A DNA stretch of 38,862 bases from Bacteroidales bacterium UBA3810 (GTDB lineage: Bacteria; Bacteroidota; Bacteroidia; Bacteroidales; Paludibacteraceae): positions 1 through 38,862 of the forward strand of contig DFEE01000011.1 in assembly GCA_002368645.1 (NCBI GenBank). Reading direction: 5' to 3'. Positions 1 to 6,688 of the stretch are shown here, one piece after another (the first letter of the stretch is position 1; every line of letters starts with the position of its first letter). Below the pieces are notes generated by a model. That model was not told the DNA's origin and ran no database searches. It was given only the letters and a program-made list of their open reading frames with translations. A program made the position numbers and the translations under genes.

Positions 1-2
1 GC

Positions 3-83
3 ATATTCCAGAAAGAAGTTGACCAATACAATCAGCAAAAAGCTCAGGAGATACAAAATCAACTATCCGGAAGCGATTTTTAA
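3..83 (+). CDS. 3' end of an unidentified gene (partial)
   Basis: An open frame enters from the left edge and ends at the TAA at 81-83. The 26 visible residues are polar and Gln/Lys-rich (IFQKEVDQYNQQKAQEI) and look like an amphipathic helix. A second frame, starting at base 1, is also open and stops at 139-141 inside the terminator stem. Two open frames over so short a stretch cannot be separated with certainty. I prefer the first because its stop lies about 50 bases before the terminator. No function can be given. Confidence 0.3.
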   Translation: MFQKEVDQYNQQKAQEIQNQLSGSDF

Positions 84-133
84 TAAAAAAATAATGCTCT
101 GCCACTTTGTGAACGAGCTGAGCAGTAATTTTG

Positions 134-165
134 CAGCGTGATTCGAAAGTCACGCTGTATTTTTT
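134..165 (+). terminator. Rho-independent terminator
   Basis: A perfect 8-bp stem (cagcgtga 134-141 with tcacgctg 150-157) has an 8-base loop and is followed by a T-rich run at 158-165. It separates the partial left-edge gene from the gene at 181. Confidence 0.75.
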
Positions 166-180
166 AAGTATTGAAAGATT

Positions 181-456
181 ATGACAACACAAGAAATCAA
201 CGACCAACTTGAATTGTTGCGTCTCAAAGAACTCTTTATGTCGGATATAAAGATCCGAAGTAAAATGGCTCATTTGCTGAGCGAAGAATGTGCCGCAGAA
301 ATTCCACCTTACAAGGAATTTTGCGAGTTTGCTCATTGTACTCCAGAGGTAGCCACAATGCTTACAAAAGTCACGCTCTATGATGTGATTCTTACTCCGG
401 AAGAAATCGCAGCTGAACGAGAAAGATTAGAAAGGATGAAACATGATACATTATGA
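181..456 (+). CDS. Small hypothetical protein, 91 aa
   Basis: A short charged protein without signal peptide or membrane segment, predicted cytoplasmic. It is rich in Glu/Leu/Lys and ends in a helical stretch (EEIAAERERLERMK). I recognise no family. Its stop overlaps the start of the next gene (443) by 14 bases, so the two are probably translationally coupled and work together. The ATG at 181 lies 15 bases after the terminator, leaving little room for a promoter; a TAnnTTTG-like match at 126-133 lacks a well-spaced -33 element. The coding call rests on the coupling and on the helical composition. Confidence 0.6.
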   Translation: MTTQEINDQLELLRLKELFMSDIKIRSKMAHLLSEECAAEIPPYKEFCEFAHCTPEVATMLTKVTLYDVILTPEEIAAERERLERMKHDTL

Positions 457-1939
457 CGAATATGCAATCCAGCTCATAGAGAGGGAGATTATTAACATAT
501 ACGACACAAATGCTGCAGACTATCCGCATAGTACATATTTGCTTGAAATTCGCAAGAGATTGTTGGATAAACAAGCTCTGACGCGCGAAACTCAAGAAGA
601 ACTTTTGCCGGATATCATAGCCTTCAATGATGCCTTGCATGACGCGCTTAAATCCATGTACGACCGCGCGCATGAACTCTATCGTCAGAAATACGCCATT
701 ATGCCAGATATTAAGGTAACCGCCAAATGCTATCTTGCATGTGACTACCCGGCTTTGCATCCCTACCGAGGAGAAGACAGGCAAGACCTATTTGAAGCCA
801 TATGCGATTCAGGATGGAACAGGCTTTATGAGGATGGCGTAACATCCCTTTTGGAATTGCCTCGCGATATAGAACAATCTTTTGATTCATTCATCGGCAT
901 GGATTGTAAGCCGGATAATTGGAATGAGCGGTTGGACAAAAAGCTCACAAAGGACTTGCATCTCATCAATGCCTTCCATAATCTCTTTGACCATACCAAC
1001 TTTGCTCTCACGGATTTCATTTTCTGCCGGGACTTCGACTTTGAGTATAGCATAGATTACACAGAAAAAACAACTCTTAAAAATAAAACACATATGAAAA
1101 CATTTGCAAGAAAAAACTTCAAAGATGAGTATGGAGTTGAGTTCTCCACTTGTTGCAACATTACCACACTCACGCGCATGCCAACGGGTTTAAAGGGAGC
1201 ATATCGGATTCCGGACTTTGTGGCGAACATTGGCCTTTGTGCCATAAAGGGATGCAATGAACTGACATCAGTAGTCATTCCGAAAAGTGTAACGGTGATT
1301 GAAAAGGACAATTTTGAGTTGTGTGAGCAACTGACTTCTTTGATTGTCGAGCCCGGCAATCCCATGTTTGACTCTCGCGATAATTGCAATGCTATCATCG
1401 TTACTGCCACTAATACACTGGTTTCTGGTTGCAACGGCTCAACGATACCCGATGGCGTAGAGGTGATTGCAGATTCAGCCTTTTCTCAACGGCGTAATTT
1501 ATCGCACATTTCTATTCCGGATAGCGTTGTATATATTGGTGAATTCGCTTTTTTAGGATGTTTCTCTCTGGAAAGTGAAATAGCATTACAAGGAATACGT
1601 CAAGTAACAAGAAGTTGTTTCGACGGGTGCAGCGATCTAAAAAAAATCACAATTGGCAGCGGTATTGAGTCTGTCGAGGCAGGTGCATTTGCCGGTTGTG
1701 CAATGCTATCTAATGTAGAAATATCTGAGGGCACAAAAAATATAGGTACTTATGCCTTCGACAACTGCAATAGCTTGGTTTCAATTGCTTTGCCAAAGTC
1801 AATAGAGCGCATTGAGTCCACCGCATTTGATAGGTGCAATCGTATTGAGCGCGTGCTAATCCCGCAGGGCACCATGGACTATTTTATGCGCTTCGACGCA
1901 CTCAAACAATACCGGCATCGGTTTGTGCCAATTAGATGA
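443..1939 (+). CDS. BspA-type leucine-rich-repeat protein without signal peptide
   Basis: The 498-residue protein has two parts. Residues 1 to about 220 form a polar, helix-rich region of no recognised family. From about 230 to 490 there are tandem BspA-type (LRR_5) repeats of the form 'IPDSVVYIGEFAFLGCFSL', with the usual I-x-x-x-A-F-x-x-C core every 22-24 residues. BspA repeats usually occur on secreted or surface adhesins. Here there is no signal peptide, lipobox or C-terminal sorting domain, so a cytoplasmic recognition role is likely. It overlaps the 91-aa gene by 14 bases. The repeat family is clear; the biological role is not. Confidence 0.8.
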   Translation: MIHYDEYAIQLIEREIINIYDTNAADYPHSTYLLEIRKRLLDKQALTRETQEELLPDIIAFNDALHDALKSMYDRAHELYRQKYAIMPDIKVTAKCYLACDYPALHPYRGEDRQDLFEAICDSGWNRLYEDGVTSLLELPRDIEQSFDSFIGMDCKPDNWNERLDKKLTKDLHLINAFHNLFDHTNFALTDFIFCRDFDFEYSIDYTEKTTLKNKTHMKTFARKNFKDEYGVEFSTCCNITTLTRMPTGLKGAYRIPDFVANIGLCAIKGCNELTSVVIPKSVTVIEKDNFELCEQLTSLIVEPGNPMFDSRDNCNAIIVTATNTLVSGCNGSTIPDGVEVIADSAFSQRRNLSHISIPDSVVYIGEFAFLGCFSLESEIALQGIRQVTRSCFDGCSDLKKITIGSGIESVEAGAFAGCAMLSNVEISEGTKNIGTYAFDNCNSLVSIALPKSIERIESTAFDRCNRIERVLIPQGTMDYFMRFDALKQYRHRFVPIR

Positions 1940-1957
1940 AATAAACTGATTTTTTGC

Positions 1958-1987
1958 AAATGAGGTGATAGATTTTGCCTCTTTTTT
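1958..1987 (+). terminator. Possible weak terminator after the LRR gene
   Basis: A short GAGG/CCTC stem (1962-1965 with 1978-1981) is flanked by an A run that can pair with the T run at 1982-1987. It begins 18 bases after the LRR stop. The stem is short, so the call is tentative. Confidence 0.4.
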
Positions 1988-2042
1988 GACTATATATAGA
2001 GGAGTATGGAAATTGAAAGGTGAAAGCCAAAGGTAATACTAA

Positions 2043-2079
2043 GTGCCGAAAATGTGTAAAAGTACACAAAATCGGGCAC
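2043..2079 (+). other. Imperfect stem-loop in non-coding DNA
   Basis: GTGCC-GA pairs with TC-GGGCAC through one bulged G, and inside it TGTGTA pairs with TACACA, with a symmetrical A/A internal loop between the two helices. No T run follows, so it is not an obvious terminator. It lies at the left end of the remnant frame at 2060-2236. Confidence 0.45.
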
Positions 2080-2236
2080 ACGCATTAGCGGCGGAAGTCT
2101 CGCCTCCTATACAAACCGTTATAATCCGTCTCTCCGTGTACGTTTTTCCATGAACAATCTGCAATATAACGGCGGCTTATTCAGTATACCTCTTCCGTTG
2201 GCAGATTGGATTATGAAATTAATAAATCTGGCATAG
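2060..2236 (+). pseudogene. Possible orphan reading-frame remnant
   Basis: A 58-codon frame runs from just after a TAA (2057-2059) to a TAG at 2234-2236, with no ATG near its left end. The peptide has protein-like composition (SGGSLASYTNRYNPSLRVRF, then a hydrophobic tail), with alternating residues as in beta strands. It could be the decayed tail of an outer-membrane or secreted protein. No family is recognised, and chance openness is possible over this length. Confidence 0.25.
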
Positions 2237-2307
2237 TTCTCTATATCACGGGGATTTTTGCATCCTATCTCCTACGATGCAAAAAATGCAAAAAAACAAA
2301 AATAGAT

Positions 2308-2338
2308 TTGCACATTCGGATTTTTTGTTGTACCTTTG
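2308..2338 (+). promoter_or_regulatory. Bacteroidota-type promoter for the 2341 stem-loop
   Basis: A -33 TTG (2308-2310, context TTTGCA) lies exactly 20 bases before a -7 TACCTTTG (2331-2338). This is the geometry of most other promoters in the window. Transcription should start near 2343-2346, at the foot of the stem-loop at 2341-2395. No convincing coding sequence starts in the next 200 bases. Confidence 0.65.
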
Positions 2339-2340
2339 TA

Positions 2341-2395
2341 GCGGGTTTGACTTTCCAAATTGTAAAAAAATGTGATTTTGGGAAGTATTGCCCGC
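2341..2395 (+). ncRNA. Candidate structured small RNA or leader hairpin
   Basis: The sequence folds into a long hairpin. GCGGGT (2341-2346) pairs with GCCCGC (2390-2395), and ACTTTCC (2350-2356) pairs with GGGAAGT (2380-2386). AAAT and ATTT extend the helix inside, closing an A-rich loop. The only mispairs are a 3x3 internal loop and two G-T wobbles. It sits directly at the predicted start site of the 2308-2338 promoter, and a second complete promoter (2533-2563) drives the next gene. A separate short transcript is therefore plausible. No Rfam family is recognised and no clear terminator was found before 2533. Confidence 0.4.
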
Positions 2396-2532
2396 ACTCG
2401 CGTACCTAAATATGATTACCAAGGTATCCAAATCATCGATTTGGCAGAATGGCTGCTTGGAAGAGATAAATAAAACGATGCCTTACAACAGAGATAGGAA
2501 CGAGACAAAAACGCCCATATCGCATAAAATAC

Positions 2533-2563
2533 TTGCATATGTCGTTATTTTGTTATACCTTTG
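2533..2563 (+). promoter_or_regulatory. Promoter of the YbjQ-like/nuclease cassette
   Basis: TTG (2533-2535, context TTGCAT) and TACCTTTG (2556-2563) are 20 bases apart. The expected transcription start is near 2569, giving a leader of about 50 bases before the ATG at 2618. The -7 box overlaps the TTG codon at 2561, which rules that codon out as the gene's start. Confidence 0.75.
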
Positions 2564-2617
2564 CAACCGAAATTTTGTGTAAGCGCACTTTTTAATAGGC
2601 AACTAATTATAGCTACC

Positions 2618-2938
2618 ATGATAATTACAACCACACCGACCATTGAAGGTCATCAAATCAAAGAGTACAAAGGACTCGTTTCCGGAGAAGTCGTCTTCGG
2701 AATGAATTTCGTAAAGGACTTTTTTGCCGGACTGCATGATTTCTTTGGCGGTCGTAGCGGCGGCTATGAGGAATCTATGATCAAAGGCCGCCAAACCGCC
2801 CAAAAAGAAATGGAAGAAAAAGCAGCCAAACTCGGAGCCAATGCCATCGTGGGTGTTTCCTATGGCTACGAAACAATGGGTCAAGGCGGTTCCATGCTCA
2901 TGATTGCCATCTCCGGCACTGCAGTAGTTATTGACTAA
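2618..2938 (+). CDS. YbjQ/UPF0145 family protein
   Basis: This 106-residue protein matches the usual length and pattern of the YbjQ (DUF74, heavy-metal-binding-domain-like) family: an N-terminal 'TTTPTIEGHQIKEYKGLVSG', a central 'GGRSGGYEESM', and a C-terminal 'KLGANAIVGVSYGYE'. These proteins are small, soluble and form beta-rich oligomers; their function is not established. The start at 2618 is chosen because the frame upstream runs into the promoter. It is the first gene after the 2533 promoter and lies 13 bases from the next gene, so it is probably co-transcribed with the nuclease cassette. That makes it a possible accessory member, although YbjQ genes occur in many contexts. Confidence 0.85.
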   Translation: MIITTTPTIEGHQIKEYKGLVSGEVVFGMNFVKDFFAGLHDFFGGRSGGYEESMIKGRQTAQKEMEEKAAKLGANAIVGVSYGYETMGQGGSMLMIAISGTAVVID

Positions 2939-2951
2939 AAAGAACAGACAT

Positions 2952-3497
2952 ATGAGAACTATAAAAGAACACATCTATTATCCAAATTACCAAAATGGTG
3001 GTAAAGAATTGCAATTTCCCAATGATCCCAAGTCATACTTGGAAGCGTCATGCGGCGAGTGGGAAAGCACTACGATTGAAGACAAACTGCTTGATTTGGG
3101 GTATTTGGTCACGCATGGTTTTGATTTGCAAAAATATGTTGCGGAATATGTTGCAGAACATCAACAAAATGAGCAATACGTATTAAGTGCATTTATCAAA
3201 CTCATAAGTTATCTGCGGGCGCAGGATGACGAAGATTATGGTATGTTGGTGCTCTATAATGAGGAAGCTATTTCTATTCCTGAAGCCGTAAATTTGTTTT
3301 GCAAGGAAATCGCATTGCGGTATGAACAGCATTACTATTCGACAGGCTCTTTACAACCATCAATAGAACAGCAATTAAAAAACTTGCCGGCATGGGATTA
3401 TTCTGCACTAGCAGAACTAAAATTGACGAAAGAAGTATATTTCAATGTATTCAAAATGCCGACAGATGAATATATCCGCAGAATGAATACAATATGA
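2952..3497 (+). CDS. Unknown protein coupled to two nucleases, 181 aa
   Basis: No family recognised. The protein is acidic, Tyr-rich and predicted soluble, with mostly helical segments (AEYVAEHQQNEQYVLSAF; IPEAVNLFCKEIALRYEQHY) and no signal peptide or membrane segment. The start is the ATG at 2952; a TTG at 2931 would overlap the previous gene. Its stop overlaps the ATG of the PD-(D/E)XK gene by four bases (ATGA), so translation is coupled. Position and coupling suggest an adaptor, inhibitor or immunity partner of the nuclease, but that is inference only. Confidence 0.75.
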   Translation: MRTIKEHIYYPNYQNGGKELQFPNDPKSYLEASCGEWESTTIEDKLLDLGYLVTHGFDLQKYVAEYVAEHQQNEQYVLSAFIKLISYLRAQDDEDYGMLVLYNEEAISIPEAVNLFCKEIALRYEQHYYSTGSLQPSIEQQLKNLPAWDYSALAELKLTKEVYFNVFKMPTDEYIRRMNTI

Positions 3498-4195
3498 ACT
3501 CCATAGAAGATATACAAAAGTCTTTCAAAGACTTATTACACTCGTTATTGAATAGCCTGAACGAAGGATTTGATGTCAATGAATTGGCTTATTTGAGTTC
3601 ACAAGGCAAAAACGAATTGCAGATTCGAGATAAAATTGCATGGCGTTTGCATAATAAGATAACAGAAAAATTAGGAAATCAATATATAGTTTGTCGTGAA
3701 TGGAGCCCGAAAGGATTTGGCAGAGCGAAAGTTGATTTGGCTGTCTTGGAATTAGATGCAAGTTGTACTCAAATTGTACGCACGATTGCTTTAATTGAGT
3801 TCAAGGCTCAATCTATCGTAAAAAAAGAGAAATGGTATCTCGCTGAGTTTGAGCATGATATAAAGAAGATGAAAGAGATTACAGAGAAATGCTCTGTTTG
3901 CCGAGATGCTGATATGTACTTTGTATTTCTTGAAACAGGACAAGAAAAGAAAGTCAATAATTACAAACCGATTATTGCCTATTCACAATACCAAACCAGT
4001 AAAGTAAAGTTCAAAAAAGATGCGGATTACATATCCTCTATTCACTCTTATTGGATGGATTTTAATAAGTTGCTTGCAAATCCGATAGTAGAAGAAACGC
4101 CAAAAATAATATATATCGGGGAAGCCTATGGATATAAACAATACATTTCACCTCTAATCATAGGTCCACTAAAAACAACAGATATAAAATCATGA
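3494..4195 (+). CDS. PD-(D/E)XK-like nuclease
   Basis: The 233-residue protein shows the order of motifs expected for the PD-(D/E)XK fold: a helix with Glu41 (NELQIRDKIAWRL), Asp81 in a beta strand (GRAKVDLAVLEL), then the core strand IALIEFKAQ with Glu102 and Lys104. Asp/Glu/Lys in this arrangement bind Mg2+ and cleave phosphodiesters in restriction enzymes and related nucleases. The N-terminal 40 residues are helical, and the C-terminal part (about 150-233) is Tyr/Ile-rich and unassigned. It overlaps both neighbours by ATGA, placing it in the middle of a coupled trio. DNA rather than RNA as substrate is inferred from the fold. No methyltransferase is nearby. Confidence 0.65.
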   Translation: MNSIEDIQKSFKDLLHSLLNSLNEGFDVNELAYLSSQGKNELQIRDKIAWRLHNKITEKLGNQYIVCREWSPKGFGRAKVDLAVLELDASCTQIVRTIALIEFKAQSIVKKEKWYLAEFEHDIKKMKEITEKCSVCRDADMYFVFLETGQEKKVNNYKPIIAYSQYQTSKVKFKKDADYISSIHSYWMDFNKLLANPIVEETPKIIYIGEAYGYKQYISPLIIGPLKTTDIKS

Positions 4196-4686
4196 AACGT
4201 GTACCCAAGTATATAAAGAAATTCATGGGAATGGATTTTCGTTCCGTTGAAGGTATGGATGCCTCTTTTGAATTGTCTGATTTTATTAATCCAGACTTCG
4301 ATTGCGGTGTTGAAAATCGTCCCGGATGCTACATAATTTCTTCTCCCGATAGAGAAATAGAGTATGCTAACGGAAAGAAAAGTCCTATACTATATATTGG
4401 TTGTTCCGATAAATTATATCGGAGACTGCATGACGAACATTATAACAAACATTATAGATTGCTGAAAGAGAACAAGGACTTGGGAATATATAAGAACTAT
4501 GTGACCATGATGTCGGACAAATATCAATATATGCTATACTATGGTTGCCATGTGGATGTGTTCTATTGCAAGGGAGTTCAAACAGCAAAGAATTTTGAGA
4601 GTACTCTGCTGGCGAGTTTCTATGATACGTATAGGTGTACGCCCGTTGGTAATGCAGCACGGTCTTTTAGAGTAGAACGTCAATAA
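4192..4686 (+). CDS. GIY-YIG nuclease domain protein
   Basis: The 164-residue protein carries a recognisable GIY-YIG nuclease core. A variant first motif GCY (45-47) precedes LYIG (67-70), then Arg77/Arg78 after 'CSDKL', a catalytic-type Glu136 in 'NFESTLLASF', and Asn154 in 'PVGN'. These match the Tyr, Arg, Glu and Asn of the family. The first 44 residues are an extra N-terminal segment. It is the last gene of the coupled cassette (ATGA overlap at 4192). Such domains occur in homing endonucleases, restriction enzymes and repair proteins; here there is no intron and no UvrC context. The fold call is fairly safe, the substrate unknown. Confidence 0.75.
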   Translation: MKRVPKYIKKFMGMDFRSVEGMDASFELSDFINPDFDCGVENRPGCYIISSPDREIEYANGKKSPILYIGCSDKLYRRLHDEHYNKHYRLLKENKDLGIYKNYVTMMSDKYQYMLYYGCHVDVFYCKGVQTAKNFESTLLASFYDTYRCTPVGNAARSFRVERQ

Positions 4687-4715
4687 ACAGATGCGCAGAA
4701 CATTTTATAACATAG

Positions 4716-4847
4716 AGAAGTCCCGCCAACTTGATTATTATAAGCAATACAAGAATCATAGACCCGCAGGAACTTCTTGCTCCGCTCAAAGAAACAAATA
4801 AATACGACACTTTGTTCGGTTATCTTAATACACGTTATTGGCAATGA
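4716..4847 (+). pseudogene. Tail of a lost gene running into the knot-protein gene
   Basis: After a TAG at 4713-4715, a 43-codon open frame without an ATG ends '...LAPLKETNKYDTLFGYLN...' and stops at TGA 4845-4847, overlapping the next gene's ATG as ATGA. Such a four-base overlap is typical of real operonic neighbours, so this is probably the surviving C-terminus of a gene that once preceded the knot-type protein. A competing 36-codon ATG frame (4691-4801) starts five bases after the GIY-YIG stop. The parent protein is not recognised. Confidence 0.35.
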
Positions 4848-5182
4848 AACATATAGTATCCATATTTATCTGCCTTATCTTTGCACTCTGTGCATCAGCT
4901 TCTGACGTCAAGATTGACAAAGAAAACTGCACGATTACCAAAGACGGAAAGACTTATAATCTGTACGGAAAGGTAAAGATTGTCGATTCGTTTGAGGACA
5001 TTAAAGTGAAAATAGTGGACTCTTTTGAGGACGCAGACATCAAAATCGTGAATTCTTTTGAAAACACATGTGGTAAAGTAAAAATCGTAGATTCCTTTGA
5101 GGATGTCAAAGTAAAGATAGTCGATTCCTTTGAAGATATAAAAATCAAAATAGTAGATTCTTTCGAAGGAATAAAGAAATAA
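4844..5182 (+). CDS. Secreted six-repeat protein, 7(1) septoil-knot-like
   Basis: A signal peptide (residues 1-19, cleavage likely after ASA) is followed by a short polar segment and then, from about 43 to the end, six near-identical 11-13-residue repeats of the form KVKIVDSFEDI. The third repeat is altered (IVNSFENTCG). From memory, tandem VKVVDSF-type repeats of this kind define the recently described 7(1) septoil-knot domain, a small and deeply knotted beta protein; the number and pattern of repeats fit. The start at 4844 is the only ATG giving a normal signal peptide. A periplasmic or exported location follows from the signal. Its job in the cell is not known to me. Confidence 0.65.
   Translation: MKHIVSIFICLIFALCASASDVKIDKENCTITKDGKTYNLYGKVKIVDSFEDIKVKIVDSFEDADIKIVNSFENTCGKVKIVDSFEDVKVKIVDSFEDIKIKIVDSFEGIKK
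4971..5179 (+). repeat. Six coding repeats of about 33 bp
   Basis: DNA encoding the KIVDSFE repeats. Units are 33 bp or longer with synonymous drift (gtcgattcgttt, gtggactctttt, gtagattccttt), so selection acts on the peptide rather than on the DNA. Confidence 0.85.
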
Positions 5183-5287
5183 TATGAACGATTTTATTTA
5201 TCATATACCGATACCACCAAAGTGAGGGTGCAATCTTTCTTCCATAACGCCGGATTGAATCCGGCAAAAATACATGAAACAAAATGA
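5183..5287 (+). pseudogene. In-frame tail after the knot-protein stop
   Basis: Directly after the TAA of the knot-type gene, the same frame stays open for 34 codons (ending 'SFFHNAGLNPAKIHETK') and stops at a TGA that overlaps the next ATG as ATGA. There is no ATG in the frame. The peptide looks protein-like and the operonic overlap suggests it was once the end of a real gene, perhaps a longer protein replaced by the repeat gene. A 6-bp hairpin (gccgga/tccggc) lies inside it. Confidence 0.35.
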
Positions 5288-5799
5288 AAAGAACCATATT
5301 TTACATATTATTACTTGCCCTCTGCTCCTGTGCGGTGCAGCGGCCAACCACAAGTGATGAATTCGCAAAAGACGTTCAAAAAGACCTTCCCTTCAAGGTA
5401 AACGAACTGAAGGCGGTAAATGGGCGTGAGAACACGTATTTGTTCCGCAGCGACGGATATATCAGCCTGCTGCCGGACTACGAGGTGGACAGCGAAGGAG
5501 CAAGCATGATTTACCAGACTACTTTCGCACCGACCCATCACACGCAGCCGTCCAACGTCATTTGGCGGAACATCGTCATCAACCGCAAGGCAAAGCGTGT
5601 CCTCTGTATCGACCGTCTCGTCAAGGACAACAGGACGTTCGGCTATGTCTATGTGCTGCAATCGGAGACGGCGCACTACCGCGACTCCGGCACGTTCCAT
5701 TGGGATGTGAGCAACCCGAAACTGCTGCTCAACGTGAGCGACGCCATTGAAGGCATGAGCGAACTATCCGTTGAAACCCTGAACACTATAATTAAATAA
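5284..5799 (+). CDS. Predicted lipoprotein, 171 aa
   Basis: The N-terminus MKRTIFYILLLALCSC is a lipoprotein signal peptide with Cys16 as the likely lipidated residue. The mature part is a mixed alpha/beta domain with no motif that I recognise; it contains a segment 'FGYVYVLQSETAHYRDSGTF'. It is probably anchored in the outer or inner membrane, facing the periplasm. G+C content rises sharply within this gene compared with the nuclease cassette, suggesting a different origin. The CPBP protease gene starts five bases after its stop, so the two are likely co-transcribed. Confidence 0.75.
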   Translation: MKRTIFYILLLALCSCAVQRPTTSDEFAKDVQKDLPFKVNELKAVNGRENTYLFRSDGYISLLPDYEVDSEGASMIYQTTFAPTHHTQPSNVIWRNIVINRKAKRVLCIDRLVKDNRTFGYVYVLQSETAHYRDSGTFHWDVSNPKLLLNVSDAIEGMSELSVETLNTIIK

Positions 5800-5804
5800 A
5801 AAAT

Positions 5805-6680
5805 ATGAACACTGCAACAAAGAAAGGATTGCTATTTACCATTATTGCATACCTATGCGTGTGGCTGTTAGTCGGCGCATTCCGGTTGAGCGGCAAAACA
5901 ACCGATTCACCCGTATGGGCATTAGTTACTTCAGCATGTATGTTTATGCCGCTTCTGGCTGCTGTCATTACCCAGATACTTCATCGCGAGCCAGTCTTGG
6001 GCGGCATCGGCATCAGTTGGAAAATCAACCGTTGGTGGTTTGTTGCTTGGTTATTGCCCGTGGCTATGACGATAGGCATGATAGCAGTGTCATGTCTCAT
6101 GCCAGGCACACACTTCATGAAAGAAAGTCCGCTACTCATGGATGCGTTGGATAAAGCCAGTTCGGTCTTGCCGGAGGGTAAGCAGTTATCATACTCCGTA
6201 CTCCTGATTTCGCAGATTGCCAATGGTTTTATTGGCGGTATTACCATCAATGCGCTGTTTGCTTTCGGCGAAGAAGCAGGCTGGCGGGGATACTTGCTCC
6301 GGCAGTTCTCAGGGAAAAACTTTCTGCTGACTGCTGTTATTATCGGTGCGTTATGGGGATTATGGCATGCTCCGCTCATCCTTATGGGGCACAATTTCCC
6401 GGCCCATCCGGTGACGGGAGTGTTTATGATGATTGTTTTCTGTATTTGCCTTGCTCCTATTGCGCAGTTCATACGCGTCAAATCCGGTTCCGTCATTGCC
6501 GCCGCTATCTTCCATGGCTCTTTCAATGCGTTTGCAACATTCGTGCCTGTATTCATTGACGGCACCAACGATTTATTAACCTCTCCTGCCGGTTTGGCAG
6601 GTATTATAGCATGTCTGATTGCACTCGCCTTCCTGCATCTGACCGACCGCTCAGTACTGTCATCAACACTTGATTTATAA
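5805..6680 (+). CDS. CPBP family intramembrane glutamic endopeptidase
   Basis: A 291-residue membrane protein with about eight hydrophobic segments and the full set of CPBP (Abi/CAAX-protease-like) motifs: EExxxR in 'FGEEAGWRGYL' (Glu156, Glu157, Arg161), the WxxxH motif in 'LWGLWHAP' (His188), and HxxxN in 'FHGSFNA' (His237, Asn241). The conserved Glu and His residues form the intramembrane active site. Family members cleave CAAX-type proteins in eukaryotes; in bacteria several are linked to peptide or bacteriocin processing and immunity. The substrate here is unknown. It sits five bases after a lipoprotein gene and eight bases before an MmcQ/YjbR gene. Confidence 0.92.
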   Translation: MNTATKKGLLFTIIAYLCVWLLVGAFRLSGKTTDSPVWALVTSACMFMPLLAAVITQILHREPVLGGIGISWKINRWWFVAWLLPVAMTIGMIAVSCLMPGTHFMKESPLLMDALDKASSVLPEGKQLSYSVLLISQIANGFIGGITINALFAFGEEAGWRGYLLRQFSGKNFLLTAVIIGALWGLWHAPLILMGHNFPAHPVTGVFMMIVFCICLAPIAQFIRVKSGSVIAAAIFHGSFNAFATFVPVFIDGTNDLLTSPAGLAGIIACLIALAFLHLTDRSVLSSTLDL

Positions 6681-6688
6681 ATTAGATT

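Noticed and set aside
107..135. Promoter-like TTG and TAATTTTGCA before the 181 gene
   Set aside because: The spacing is 16 bases rather than 19-20, and the -7 match runs into the terminator stem.
2206..2582. Two short plus-strand frames (67 and 64 codons)
   Set aside because: They cross the promoters at 2308 and 2533 and the stem-loop, and their composition is not protein-like.
4691..4801. 36-codon ATG frame after the GIY-YIG gene
   Set aside because: Short, basic and without a recognisable feature; the competing frame that ends in an ATGA overlap is more gene-like.
4971..5179. Possible CRISPR-like array
   Set aside because: The repeats are contiguous without spacers and drift at synonymous positions; they encode a peptide repeat.
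5981..6568. 195-codon minus-strand frame
   Set aside because: Lies wholly opposite the CPBP protease gene, whose motifs are unmistakable.
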